A stretch of DNA of 64,000 nucleotides from CALINF01 sp039980455 (GCA_039980455.1 JBDXCG010000004.1:1000524-1064523); one strand, 5' to 3'. Shown: positions 49,758 through 58,828, counted from the first letter of the stretch. Translations and numbers: made by a program. Notes: generated from the sequence alone by a model not told the origin.

Positions 49758-51422
49758 CTACTTCTTCTGCGGCAGGCCGGCCAGGAAGATTTCAAGCATG
49801 TACTGAGTTTCCGGGCGCAGATTCTCGATCCCCCCATATGGAATGCCAGTAGTCATTGGGCGATCGGGGTATTTTTGCTTCAGTGCCATATGGCGCTTGA
49901 TCATGCCAGCAAACTGGCCACCCGCCCAAGGTCCATACTTAATGCCATCTTCAGGGCGCTCTTCTCGGGGATCCCGGTAAAGGTCGTAGATAGGCGCAGC
50001 AATTGGGTTGGCCCCTGGCGGTGGTAAGTGCATCTTGTACTTGTTCTTAACCACGGCCTTGAGGTGGGGTCCGTCGTAGATGTGCACATAGTCACGGCGC
50101 CCTTTGGAATCTCCAAGGAACAACAGGCTGGTCTGATCGATACCATCAATAATCCGATCCCGGGGGATCTCGTCCATTGCGCCACCGAGGCGCGCAAAGG
50201 TGGTGTAGAGGTCGGAGACATGAACGATGTCATTGACGTGGCTGCTTGGCTCAAGCACACCTTTCCACTGCATGTAGGCATTTACCCTGACACCACCTTC
50301 CAGGAAGTCTGTCTTACCGCCGCGATACACACGGTCCGTAACACCTCCAATTCCAGCGTATTGCATGAAGGGGCCATTGTCGCCCATAACCACTACGATC
50401 GTGTTCTCGGCGAGCCCGAGTCGGTCGATCTCCGCCATGATCTCGCCAATCCATACATCTACCTCGGCGATGCTTTCGGCGACAGTACCACCGTTTAGGG
50501 TGCGTACTTCTTGTATATCGCTGGGCACATAGGAGAGTGGGAAAAGCGGCCAGTAGTTAATGTAGAACGGCTTGTCTTGCTTTGAGAGCTCTTGCAACTG
50601 ACCCAGCATATTGCGCTGGTAGCGCTCGTTCATCTCACGGTACTTTTTCTGGTTCCACTCTTCGCCAGCTTCTAAATCTACTTCGTAAAGCTTGCCGTCT
50701 CGCAATTCAACACCGGTGACCATGTGTGAAGGGTTGGCGACGAACGTATTATCAATAGTGTAGGTTTGCAGTTGGGTATCTGGGTTCACACCTCGAATCA
50801 CATCCGCATTCTGCGGATCCACGTGCATGATGGCGAGTTGGCCCTGTTGGTGAATTGGGAACTCGGCATGCATAAAGCCCTGGTTGCTCGCATAGGCTTG
50901 TTCGATGTCGCCCATGTGCCACTTGCCGACGTGCGAGGTGTAGTAACCGGCTTCGCGCAGTACTTCGGCGATAGTTTTTTCCGAGGCAGGTAAACCGTCA
51001 CCTGCCAGCGTTGCCTTCGCTTCCGTTGTACCAGTACGGATAGGGTAGCGGCCAGTTGTCATGGCAACTCGGGTAGGTGTGCAGGAGGGTTCCGTGTACA
51101 TGCGGCCAAAGGTCAAACCCTGTCGCGCCATGGCGTCAATATTGGGAGTGGAATAGCCGCGCGTTGGCGTTAGGCTGGGAGTGCCAATTTCACCAAAGCC
51201 AAGGTCGTCCAGCAGAATGTAGACAATATTCGGTGGCTTGCCGCCGTTCTTCTCGCGAAATTCAGCGATCTTGGTATCGATAAGCTTGTCTTCTTCAGCC
51301 CAACGTTTTCCATTCTGGGCTTTTAGTACCTGGAACTCTGCGTCATGCACAATATCCTTGGCGATAGCTGGTGCGACAGAGATGGCGCCAATCATCGCCA
51401 CTGCGGCGGTTAGTCTTTTCAT
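49758..51422 (-). CDS. Exported sulfatase (arylsulfatase family, Cys-type)
   Basis: A 554-residue sulfatase with signal peptide (LTAAVAMIGAISVAPAIA). The formylglycine site is SCTPTRVAMTTGRYP (C-x-P-x-R), so a maturation enzyme is needed. Metal ligands sit in IVYILLDDLGFGEIG and VVMGDNGPF, with HVGKWHMGD as the conserved lysine/histidine. It acts in the periplasm on a sulfate ester that cannot be identified. ATG 51422 (AGGTGA upstream) is chosen over the frame from 51467. FGE is not in the window. Confidence 0.9.
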   Translation of the reverse strand: MKRLTAAVAMIGAISVAPAIAKDIVHDAEFQVLKAQNGKRWAEEDKLIDTKIAEFREKNGGKPPNIVYILLDDLGFGEIGTPSLTPTRGYSTPNIDAMARQGLTFGRMYTEPSCTPTRVAMTTGRYPIRTGTTEAKATLAGDGLPASEKTIAEVLREAGYYTSHVGKWHMGDIEQAYASNQGFMHAEFPIHQQGQLAIMHVDPQNADVIRGVNPDTQLQTYTIDNTFVANPSHMVTGVELRDGKLYEVDLEAGEEWNQKKYREMNERYQRNMLGQLQELSKQDKPFYINYWPLFPLSYVPSDIQEVRTLNGGTVAESIAEVDVWIGEIMAEIDRLGLAENTIVVVMGDNGPFMQYAGIGGVTDRVYRGGKTDFLEGGVRVNAYMQWKGVLEPSSHVNDIVHVSDLYTTFARLGGAMDEIPRDRIIDGIDQTSLLFLGDSKGRRDYVHIYDGPHLKAVVKNKYKMHLPPPGANPIAAPIYDLYRDPREERPEDGIKYGPWAGGQFAGMIKRHMALKQKYPDRPMTTGIPYGGIENLRPETQYMLEIFLAGLPQKK

Positions 51423-51748
51423 GTATTTCACCTTTACGAGTAACTTTAGAATTGGCCTCACAGGCACCAGGCGTGCACCCTAGTCTAAGATGGCCGCCGT
51501 AACTCCAGCTTTAATGATAAGGTTTTTGCAGTGAAACCGCCATCTTGGCGGCTTAGGTGAGGGTAGGGTTGCGCACTAAATACGCCGCTCACCCTATGAT
51601 GGTAGGGATTGCACGGGGGAGTGGGATATGCCTATTTCCATATCGTGCGCGGGCGGCAAACTATCTGATACCTTGTTTTAACGTGGGTGATATTCTTAGA
51701 GTGCAGTATTGGTTCCGTTCAGAACCAAGATACCCAATTGGAGAGCTA
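51423..51748. other. Divergent region between sulfatase and phnA
   Basis: No convincing gene is seen; one frame from 51557 runs into phnA but lacks conserved residues before ATG 51749. The region holds a small hairpin CCGCC-N5-GGCGG (51537-51551) and a perfect dyad TTGGTTC-N6-GAACCAA (51709-51728) just before the phnA ribosome site. Confidence 0.5.
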
Positions 51749-52090
51749 ATGAGCGAAATGCCAGGATGTCCAGAGTGTTCGTCTGAATATGTTTATGAAG
51801 ACAGGGATCACTATGTCTGCCCCGAGTGCGGGCATGAATGGCAGCAGGAGGGCGCCGCAGAGGAATCCAGTGAGGGAGTGATCGTCGATGCCAATGGCAA
51901 CGCGCTCGCTGAGGGCGACACAGTGACGGTTATAAAAGACCTCAAGGTGAAAGGTTCATCTTCCGTGGTAAAGGTTGGTACCAAGGTGAAGAATATCCGC
52001 CTGAATCTGGAAGGTGATCATAATATTGACTGCAAAATTGATGGTATCGGTGCGATGAAATTGAAATCCCAGTTTGTTAAGAAAGCCTGA
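51749..52090 (+). CDS. PhnA (YjdM) family zinc-ribbon protein
   Basis: A 113-residue protein with an N-terminal zinc ribbon (CPECSSEYVYED and CPECGHEW) and the C-terminal PhnA domain (GNALAEGDTVTVIKDLKVKGSS, KNIRLNLEGDHNIDCKIDGIG). The name comes from an alkylphosphonate locus, but the family is not a phosphonate enzyme and its function is unknown. GGAGAG precedes ATG 51749. The racemase gene follows after 16 bp. Confidence 0.9.
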   Translation: MSEMPGCPECSSEYVYEDRDHYVCPECGHEWQQEGAAEESSEGVIVDANGNALAEGDTVTVIKDLKVKGSSSVVKVGTKVKNIRLNLEGDHNIDCKIDGIGAMKLKSQFVKKA

Positions 52091-52106
52091 TGGTTAGCCA
52101 CGCCTT

Positions 52107-52805
52107 ATGAAAACCATTGGTCTACTGGGCGGTATGAGTTGGGAGAGCACCGCGCTCTACTATCGTCTGATTAATGAGGCAACCCGTAAGGAATTGGGGC
52201 AGTTACACTCGGCGCCTATTGCAATGGTGAGTGTGGATTTCGCTGAGATAGAACAGTTGCAACAGCTTGGTGCGTGGCGCGATGCGGGGGCATTGCTGGC
52301 GCAACAGGCGCAACGGGTTGAGGCAGCGGGCGCCGACTTTTTGCTGATCTGTACTAATACGATGCACAAGGTTGCAGACGAGGTGGCTGCTGCTATCTCT
52401 ATTCCCTTGTTGCATTTAGCCGACGCCACCGCGCTTGAGGTGATAGCAACCGGGCTGTCATGCGTTGGCCTGTTGGGAACGCGCTTTACCATGGAGCAGG
52501 AGTTTTATCGTAGCCGTTTAGAGGCGCATGGTTTGCAAGTGCTGGTACCCGCGAAGGATGATCGGGACATAGTGCATCGTGTTATTTATGAGGAGCTTTG
52601 CCTTGGTCGGGTGGAAGACCAATCCAGAATTGAGTATCAGCGTATTATTGAAGAACTCGGTTCACAGGGAGCTCAGGCGGTTATTGCCGGCTGTACAGAG
52701 ATTACAATGTTGGTTGATCCGAAGCACAGTCCACTCAAGATGTTTGATACTACGGCCATTCATGCTCAGGCCGCAGTTACCTTGGCACTTGCTAATGACC
52801 GTTAA
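52107..52805 (+). CDS. Aspartate/glutamate racemase family protein
   Basis: A 232-residue cofactor-independent racemase with the two catalytic cysteines in ICTNTMHK (about residue 83) and AGCTEITML (about 194), and N-terminal IGLLGGMSWEST. It interconverts D- and L-aspartate, glutamate or a related amino acid; specificity is not readable. It follows phnA closely. Confidence 0.88.
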   Translation: MKTIGLLGGMSWESTALYYRLINEATRKELGQLHSAPIAMVSVDFAEIEQLQQLGAWRDAGALLAQQAQRVEAAGADFLLICTNTMHKVADEVAAAISIPLLHLADATALEVIATGLSCVGLLGTRFTMEQEFYRSRLEAHGLQVLVPAKDDRDIVHRVIYEELCLGRVEDQSRIEYQRIIEELGSQGAQAVIAGCTEITMLVDPKHSPLKMFDTTAIHAQAAVTLALANDR

Positions 52806-52825
52806 GGCCCGCGAAGGTTTGTCAC

Positions 52826-53251
52826 GTGTTCGGTAGTTGCCGCTGTGGGAATATCGAACTGCATTGGCAGTTGGTTGACCATTCTTTAGTGCCGCGCTGT
52901 TGTCAGTGCGAGTATTGCTTACCCAGAGAGCTTGCCTGGGTGAGTAAGTCCGGTACCCGATTGCGGAGTGTCGTTCGGCGCAGTGCGTTTTATCGTACGG
53001 TTACCCATGGCACACAAACAGCTCAGTTCCATGAATGTACATTTTGTGACATGCCGGTACTTGCTTCTAGCGAGGCGGAGGGCGATCACTATGCTGTGGT
53101 TAATGCCGCTTGTATGCAGGCGGCGGGGGCCTTCGTATCCGGTCGGTCAATCTCGTTTGCAGATGAGACTCTGACGCAGCGGCAGGATAGGCGCAAAGCA
53201 AATTGGTGTATGTTCGATGGCATTCAAATAATGGATACGGGAAAGCAATAG
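52826..53251 (+). CDS. GFA/CENP-V zinc-domain protein
   Basis: A 141-residue protein of the glutathione-dependent formaldehyde-activating enzyme/CENP-V fold. Zinc cysteines are in CRCGNIELHW, CCQCEYC and HECTFCDMPV. The GTG start 52826 lies 20 bp after the racemase stop. Enzymatic activity is uncertain for most family members. Confidence 0.82.
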   Translation: MFGSCRCGNIELHWQLVDHSLVPRCCQCEYCLPRELAWVSKSGTRLRSVVRRSAFYRTVTHGTQTAQFHECTFCDMPVLASSEAEGDHYAVVNAACMQAAGAFVSGRSISFADETLTQRQDRRKANWCMFDGIQIMDTGKQ

Positions 53252-53818
53252 ATGCTTATAGACGCAAGTGTGGTGCGCAACAAACTGCTGACGGTAGTGG
53301 TGCTGGTATTGTTGGCTGGCTGTACAGGTATGCCCGAGGGCGTATCTCCCGTGGGTCAGTTTGAGTTACCCCGTTATCTGGGAAACTGGTATGAGGTTGC
53401 TCGGCTGGATCATAGCTTTGAGCGTGGCTTGGTTGATGTCAGCGCTAACTACTCAATGCGTGATGACGGTGGTGTGAAGGTTATCAATCGAGGGTTTTCG
53501 ACAACTGAGCAATCCTGGAGCGAGGCAGAGGGCAAAGCCTATTTCGTTGGCGAGCCTGATCAAGCGCATCTTAAGGTGTCATTCTTCGGCCCTTTCTATG
53601 GTTCCTACGTGGTATTTGAATTGGATTCAGACTATCAATACGCTTTTGTCTCGGGTAATACGAATGAATATCTATGGTTGCTTTCTCGTACCCCCCAGGT
53701 TGATGACACTGTGCGCGAGCGCTTTATCGAGCGTGCCAATGCCCTCGGATTTGCGAGTGACGATTTGATCTGGGTGGAGCAGGGACGCAACATAGAAAAT
53801 GGCATCGCTGACGATTGA
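53252..53818 (+). CDS. blc: Outer-membrane lipocalin Blc-type lipoprotein
   Basis: A 188-residue lipoprotein. The signal ends in a lipobox LLAGC (Cys near 25). The lipocalin motif YLGNWYEVARLDHSFERGL, DDGGVKVINRGF and LWLLSRTP match bacterial lipocalins, which bind lysophospholipids at the outer membrane. It starts at the base after the GFA stop, showing coupling, and ends 3 bp before the convergent imuB stop. Confidence 0.92.
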   Translation: MLIDASVVRNKLLTVVVLVLLAGCTGMPEGVSPVGQFELPRYLGNWYEVARLDHSFERGLVDVSANYSMRDDGGVKVINRGFSTTEQSWSEAEGKAYFVGEPDQAHLKVSFFGPFYGSYVVFELDSDYQYAFVSGNTNEYLWLLSRTPQVDDTVRERFIERANALGFASDDLIWVEQGRNIENGIADD

Positions 53819-53821
53819 GTT

Positions 53822-55249
53822 TTACGCAAATACACCATGAATAAACCATTGGCGTATCCGCCGGTCGCGAAACACCCAGTAATACTGACCACTGCCGTTC
53901 TGGGCAATGTAGTAGTCACGACTAACCGGCTCACTCCACCAGTTGTCCTCTATTCTTTCTGGCCCGTACACCAACGTTAACTTGCCATTCCAGTACAGTC
54001 TTGGCCCGTTCTGTTGCACAGGTTCTGGTCTGGGCATCAGCCAGAACGGACGTTGTCCGCATTCCTGACTGCCGCTGTCGTTCTGGCCCGGGTTTTCAGG
54101 ACTGAGGTGAACGGCGTATTCAGGAAGGTGCTCGTCGCGACATCCCAGTTTGGCAATTGCCTGTAGTCCGAGTCGGCTGCGCAGTCGATCAAGTAAGCTG
54201 CCCAGTGGCTCTCGCTGATTGTTGGGGCTGAATAGATCGGCACTCTCAAGCTCTCCTGCGCGTAGGTGTTCACAGCACAATATGATGCCTTCAACCCCTA
54301 CGCCCACCGGGTTCTGTTCCAGGCGGATACGAGTAAGGCTATGCCAGTTGCGCCAGTCACTGTGACTGGTCGTGCTGCGCACGCTCATGTTGTGCGCGGA
54401 GCGATCGACACCAATAAATTGCCAGTTGATGTCACTGGTTTGCAACTGGGTATTACGCAGGAAATGACACAGGGACTGCAGCAAGAGTTCGATGGCAGGC
54501 TGCATTTCCTCGTTAGCTTTGACCTCATAGCCAAACCAGTAAGCATCACTGAACTCTGCTGGAGGCTGGAAGTTGGTCTGCAGATCTTCTTGCTGCCCCA
54601 GTGCTTGCTGCAAAAAGTGGGTAAAGTCTTTACCGCAGCGTCGACCCAATGCGCTATTTGGAAGAGACAGGATGTCCCGAAAATGATGTAGCCCTGCCCG
54701 GCGTAGTGAGTCAACTTGCTTGGTAAAGGTGTCGAGCAGAGTCAGTGGAAGGGGAGCAAGACGTTCTTCAAGTGGTTGCTCAAATGCCAGCGCCGTACTG
54801 CTGTCGGCGAAGGAGAGTAACCAGGCGGCCTTGGGTGTGGCGGCCAGACCGTACTGTGCGCTGACATTACGGCTGCTTATGCCAGCTCTTACCTCAGCTA
54901 GCAGTGCCTCCAGCCCTTTGAAAAGACTGATACAGCCGCCGATCTCCAGTTGCAGACAATTTTCCCGGTAGTCGTGCAGCGTGGGGGTAATACTGTAAGC
55001 CCAGCAGCAGAGCTGATGCATATAACGCTGCTCGCTGTCGATGTCGCGCTCCAGTAACTTAACTGGCTCTGCTCCTGCCAGCGCACGCACGGTTGCGGTG
55101 CCCATATCCGGGCATATGCCTAAAGTGCTGGCATTGTCGTTGGCGCAAATCACACGCTGGCGGGCTAGCACAGCAATAGGTTGATCCTCGCTATGGGACA
55201 GGGCTTCGAGTGCAAGCCGCTCAAAACGCAGGCATAGCCAAAGGCTCAC
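53822..55249 (-). CDS. imuB: ImuB, non-catalytic Y-family polymerase homologue
   Basis: ImuB is the adaptor of the ImuA-ImuB-DnaE2 mutasome, tying DnaE2 to the sliding clamp. The 475-residue protein begins SLWLCLRFERLALEAL, where true Y-family polymerases carry a catalytic aspartate that is absent here, as expected for ImuB. The helix-hairpin-helix part (LRRAGLHHFRDILSLPNSALGRR) and little-finger region follow. Start is GTG 55249; the in-frame stop just upstream excludes long extensions. No imuA lies between it and its LexA box, and dnaE2 is about 4.8 kb away rather than downstream in the same operon. Confidence 0.9.
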   Translation of the reverse strand: MSLWLCLRFERLALEALSHSEDQPIAVLARQRVICANDNASTLGICPDMGTATVRALAGAEPVKLLERDIDSEQRYMHQLCCWAYSITPTLHDYRENCLQLEIGGCISLFKGLEALLAEVRAGISSRNVSAQYGLAATPKAAWLLSFADSSTALAFEQPLEERLAPLPLTLLDTFTKQVDSLRRAGLHHFRDILSLPNSALGRRCGKDFTHFLQQALGQQEDLQTNFQPPAEFSDAYWFGYEVKANEEMQPAIELLLQSLCHFLRNTQLQTSDINWQFIGVDRSAHNMSVRSTTSHSDWRNWHSLTRIRLEQNPVGVGVEGIILCCEHLRAGELESADLFSPNNQREPLGSLLDRLRSRLGLQAIAKLGCRDEHLPEYAVHLSPENPGQNDSGSQECGQRPFWLMPRPEPVQQNGPRLYWNGKLTLVYGPERIEDNWWSEPVSRDYYIAQNGSGQYYWVFRDRRIRQWFIHGVFA

Positions 55250-55324
55250 CGCAGGCGCCTGTGCCAGCAGGGCCTGCCGGGAGAATTCCCGGGGGGCAGG
55301 AGGGGCAGTTTATAGTCATTAATA

Positions 55325-55340
55325 CTGTACATATATACAG
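55325..55340 (-). promoter_or_regulatory. LexA box of imuB
   Basis: A near-ideal SOS box CTGTACATATATACAG (CTGT-N8-ACAG), about 75 bp before the imuB start, flanked by AATA/TATT that extend the dyad. A TTGGAC/TATATG promoter with a 17-bp spacer may overlap it on the minus strand. The DUF885 gene lies about 170 bp away on the other strand. Confidence 0.9.
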
Positions 55341-55508
55341 TATTAATGAGAAGTCCAAAAGTGTCCATCGCCTGCACAGCGAAAGTGGAAATTTTTGCGC
55401 AATTACGGCACTATGCGCGCCATTTTTGACGGCCCAAAGGCTGTCAAAGCCGTAATTACACCCAACTGCAGGTCTATCAACAGAGCTGTAGGAATCAGGA
55501 GACCAAAC

Positions 55509-57386
55509 TTGAAGACACTATTTACAATGGCAAGTCTGGCTGTCGCCGTTACGCTTGCGCTAACTGGCTGCTCCGCAGACGAGAAACCTGTCGCGGAAGA
55601 AATGACACCAACCGTCGCTGAAGCCGCTGACCAGCCGGCTGTAGAGCCAACATCAAACGCTGCAGTCGCTGCCGCCTTCAGAGCCTTTCTCGACGAGAAC
55701 TACGCTGTCGATATGGCGCGCTATCCGCTGTCGGCCACCTACCGTGGCATCAAGACCAATCAGGATAAGTGGAACTCCGCTGCCGAATCATTCCGCCAGG
55801 AAACGCGTGTGCTTAATGAAGCGCGCCTGCAGCAGCTGGCCGAGTTTGATCGCGCTGCGCTGGATACCGCCAATCAATTGTCCTATGACCTGTATAAGCT
55901 TGGGCTGGAGCGCTCATTGGTCTCAGATGACTTTCGCCATCATCAGTTTGCTATTCAGCAGTTTCGAGGCCCACATACATCAGTGGCTAGCAGCCTGATC
56001 AATATCCTGCGAGTGAATGAGCTTAAGGACGCACAGGATTACATCGCGCGACTGAATGGCGTTGGCATCTGGTTTGATCAGGTCATCGAGCAGATAGAGA
56101 TTCGCACGCAGAAGAACTTCCTGCTGGCAGACTGGCAGTACCCACCGATGATTCAGTCATCGAAGAATGTAATCACCGGTGCGCCTTATGATGAGTCGGG
56201 TAAGGACTCAACCCTGTGGGCCGACTTCAAAGGTAAAGTTGCCGCACTGGATGTGGATGAGGCCACTCGCGAGACATTGCTCGTGGAGGCGCGCACTGCC
56301 TTGACTGACGTGGTTAAGCCCGCCTATGAGCGATTGATTGCGGCACTGGAAGAGCAGGCTAAAAACGCGCCTGATGCCGACGGTGTGTGGAAGTTTGCTG
56401 AAGGCGACAAGTTTTATGCTCAGCGCCTGAACTGGTATACCACTACTGACTTGAGCGCAGACGAAGTACATGAGATTGGCCTGCGCGAGGTTGAGCGTAT
56501 CCACGCCGAGATGGAAGCCATTAAGAACAAGGTAGGCTTTGAAGGTTCGCTAAACGAGTTTTTCGTCTTCATGCGCGAGGACGAGCAATTCTACTACCCA
56601 ACCACAGATGAGGGGCGTGCCGAGTACCTGGCAGAAGCCACTCGCCTGATTGATGTGATGCGCGAGCGTCTGCCAGAAGTATTTGGTTTGCTGCCTAAAG
56701 CAGAGCTCACGGTTAAGCGTGTTGAGGCGTTTCGAGAGCAATCAGCCGGTAAGGCCTTCTATCAGGGGCCACCACCAGATGGTTCACGCCCCGGCATTTA
56801 CTACGCCAACCTGTACAACATGATGGATATGCCCAAGTACCAAATGGAGGCGCTGGCCTACCATGAAGGTGTTCCTGGTCACCATATGCAACGCGCTATT
56901 TCTGTCGAGCTCGAGGGTATTCCAGACTTCCAGAAGTATTCGAGTTTCACCGCGTATACCGAGGGCTGGGGTTTATACACCGAGCAACTGCCCAAGGAGA
57001 TGGGTTTCTACCAGGACCCGTATTCTGACTTTGGTCGCTTGGCCATGGAACTGTGGCGCGCGTGCCGCCTAGTGGTTGATACCGGCATTCACCAGAAGCG
57101 TTGGACTCGTGAAGAGGCCATCGATTATTTGGTGGCCAATACGCCTAACTCAGTCGGCGACTCTACTAAAGCAATCGAGCGTTACATCGCAATGCCCGGT
57201 CAGGCCACGGCCTATATGATTGGGAAGCTCAAGATCGTTGAGTTACGTGAAAAAGCTCGCACAGCGATGGGCGACGACTTTGACATTCGTGCCTTCCACG
57301 ATGAAGTGTTAAAAGACGGCCCTGTGCCATTGTCGATTCTCGAACAGAAAGTCGATGCCATGATTGCGGCAAGCCAGGCAGGCTAG
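55509..57386 (+). CDS. DUF885 lipoprotein (putative metal peptidase)
   Basis: A 625-residue lipoprotein of the DUF885 family. The signal ends LALTGCS (lipid Cys). The conserved HEGVPGHHMQRAI (about residue 455) and EGWGLYTEQLPKEMG resemble the zinc site of gluzincin-type peptidases, so a periplasmic peptidase is likely but unproven. TTG 55509 is chosen because AGGAGA sits just upstream and the signal peptide starts here; the frame from 55395 adds 38 unconserved residues. Its stop overlaps that of the convergent macrodomain gene. Confidence 0.85.
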   Translation: MKTLFTMASLAVAVTLALTGCSADEKPVAEEMTPTVAEAADQPAVEPTSNAAVAAAFRAFLDENYAVDMARYPLSATYRGIKTNQDKWNSAAESFRQETRVLNEARLQQLAEFDRAALDTANQLSYDLYKLGLERSLVSDDFRHHQFAIQQFRGPHTSVASSLINILRVNELKDAQDYIARLNGVGIWFDQVIEQIEIRTQKNFLLADWQYPPMIQSSKNVITGAPYDESGKDSTLWADFKGKVAALDVDEATRETLLVEARTALTDVVKPAYERLIAALEEQAKNAPDADGVWKFAEGDKFYAQRLNWYTTTDLSADEVHEIGLREVERIHAEMEAIKNKVGFEGSLNEFFVFMREDEQFYYPTTDEGRAEYLAEATRLIDVMRERLPEVFGLLPKAELTVKRVEAFREQSAGKAFYQGPPPDGSRPGIYYANLYNMMDMPKYQMEALAYHEGVPGHHMQRAISVELEGIPDFQKYSSFTAYTEGWGLYTEQLPKEMGFYQDPYSDFGRLAMELWRACRLVVDTGIHQKRWTREEAIDYLVANTPNSVGDSTKAIERYIAMPGQATAYMIGKLKIVELREKARTAMGDDFDIRAFHDEVLKDGPVPLSILEQKVDAMIAASQAG

Positions 57387-57901
57387 TCGCACATCTGCGT
57401 GTACACCGCAGTCCAGATATCAAGGTTTGCCTGACTGAACAGGCAGAAGGTGATGTCCAGGCTGCGGTATTCTTTGCGCGCTGCAACCGCCAGCGCAATT
57501 TCTCCAGCCTCTTCCAGAGGATAACCGTATACCCCACATGATACCGCGGGGAGCGCTACGCTGTGGCAATCATGTGTTACGGCCAGATTCAGTGTGTGGG
57601 TGTAAGCACTGTCCAGCAACAGCTGCGGATCGGGATCAAGTAGGTAGCGCGGCCCCACAGTATGGATGACATGTCGGCAGTTGAGATTACCGGCAGGGGT
57701 AATGCGGGCTTCACCAATCGGGCAGCGCACACCATCATATTCAGGGACTGCCCTGCAAGCTGCCAGTAGATCGGGCCCGGCGGCGCGATGAATGGCACCA
57801 TCAACACCTCCACCCCCGAGCATTTTCGGATTGGCAGCGTTAACGATAGCGTCTGCCTGTAGCGCGGTGATATCTCCGAGCATAAGGCGGATATGCTTCA
57901 C
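57383..57901 (-). CDS. Macrodomain protein (O-acetyl-ADP-ribose deacetylase type)
   Basis: A 172-residue MacroD-type macrodomain. It has GDITALQADAIVNAANP, GGGGVDGAIHRAAGP and PAVSCGVYGYP, which bind ADP-ribose. Members remove ADP-ribose from proteins or hydrolyse O-acetyl-ADP-ribose. The GTG start 57901 abuts the DUF1272 stop (TGAGTG). The CTAG at 57383-57386 gives the stop codon both here and for DUF885 on the other strand. Confidence 0.9.
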   Translation of the reverse strand: MKHIRLMLGDITALQADAIVNAANPKMLGGGGVDGAIHRAAGPDLLAACRAVPEYDGVRCPIGEARITPAGNLNCRHVIHTVGPRYLLDPDPQLLLDSAYTHTLNLAVTHDCHSVALPAVSCGVYGYPLEEAGEIALAVAARKEYRSLDITFCLFSQANLDIWTAVYTQMCD

Positions 57902-58135
57902 TCAGTGCTCCTGCTTAAGAACTCGCCGTGTTGATGCGGGAAACTTTGCTAATGCTGCGGGCGGCCTGATCGGTCGCTTTTCGAAGTTGCCGCCACAGTT
58001 GGGACAGACGCCCTGCAGCGCACCCTCTACGCAGTCTTTGCAAAACGTGCATTCAAATGTACATATGCGTGCATCACTACTCTCTGGCGTTAGGTCGCAG
58101 TCGCAGCGTTCGCAATTGGGTCGGAGCTCAAGCAT
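57902..58135 (-). CDS. DUF1272 cysteine-rich protein
   Basis: A 77-residue protein with four C-x2-C-type pairs: CERCDCDL, CTFECTFC, CKDC-like VEGALQG, and CPNCGGNF, followed by RPIRPP. It is a DUF1272 zinc-binding protein of unknown function. ATG 58135 has AAGGA upstream. It is coupled to the macrodomain gene, a pairing that suggests linked function. Confidence 0.85.
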   Translation of the reverse strand: MLELRPNCERCDCDLTPESSDARICTFECTFCKDCVEGALQGVCPNCGGNFEKRPIRPPAALAKFPASTRRVLKQEH

Positions 58136-58151
58136 TACAACATCCTTCGAA

Positions 58152-58358
58152 TCAGACGCCGGCATTCTCCAGCAGATAAGTGATAATGACTTTGATCAGG
58201 AAACCCAAGATCCCCATAGCTAAGCCAACATAGAGGATTATCGTGCCGAATTTTCCTGCATTACTGCGTTTGGCCAAATCCCAGACGATGAATATCATGA
58301 ACAGGATAAGTGCGCCAACACCCAGTGTGACGCCATACTCGGTTAGCCATTCATCCAT
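58152..58358 (-). CDS. DUF2788 small membrane protein
   Basis: A 68-residue protein with two membrane helices (GVGALILFMIFIVWDLAKRS and GTIILYVGLAMGILGFLIK) and the conserved KFGT between them, matching DUF2788. Function unknown. It lies 16 bp before DUF1272 on the same strand. Confidence 0.85.
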   Translation of the reverse strand: MDEWLTEYGVTLGVGALILFMIFIVWDLAKRSNAGKFGTIILYVGLAMGILGFLIKVIITYLLENAGV

Positions 58359-58393
58359 TATTGTATTGGCTCTGCGTCACTGGCGGCGAAATG

Positions 58394-58828
58394 CTATGCA
58401 ATCTGGACAATTGCCTCCAGATGACTGCTGGCCTTAAGGGAGTTGGTTATCAGGCACGCCTCTTCGGACTTATGCAATAACCGCTCAGCTTTTTCTGTAT
58501 CGGTACCCTCGGGCACGATCAACGTGACTTTCACGGTAATCTGGGTGAACTGCGTATTGCGTTCTATGCGCTCCAGCTTCCCCTCGGCTGTGCAGGTGAT
58601 ATTAGCCCAGTCCAGTTTAGACGCACGTGATACGGCGCGAAACGTCAGGATAAAACAATCTGCAATGGACGCTACCAGTAGCGACTCGGGAGACCATTTA
58701 TCGCCGGGACCGCCAAACTCTGCCGGAGGGGCGGTAACGATTTCGCTCAGATCGTCGGCTTTAACGGAAACATAGCCATCTTGAGCAGCGGCTGCGTGAA
58801 CGCTATAGAGATGAGGAAGGTCTTGCAT
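58394..58828 (-). CDS. OsmC/Ohr family protein
   Basis: A 144-residue OsmC-type peroxiredoxin-like protein. The reactive cysteine is in SIADCFILTF and the second in EACLITNSL, with PAEFGGPGDKWSPESLL carrying the conserved acidic residue. It may reduce organic hydroperoxides. ATG 58828 is used; the frame from 58861 adds 11 residues. Confidence 0.85.
   Translation of the reverse strand: MQDLPHLYSVHAAAAQDGYVSVKADDLSEIVTAPPAEFGGPGDKWSPESLLVASIADCFILTFRAVSRASKLDWANITCTAEGKLERIERNTQFTQITVKVTLIVPEGTDTEKAERLLHKSEEACLITNSLKASSHLEAIVQIA

Noticed and set aside
55210..55455. Plus-strand 81-codon frame at the imuB promoter, considered as a SOS gene
   Set aside because: It runs through the LexA box and the imuB start with no domain; a shadow frame.
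55250..55508. Hidden imuA between LexA box and imuB
   Set aside because: Only about 75 bp lie between them, and a stop codon closes the imuB frame upstream.
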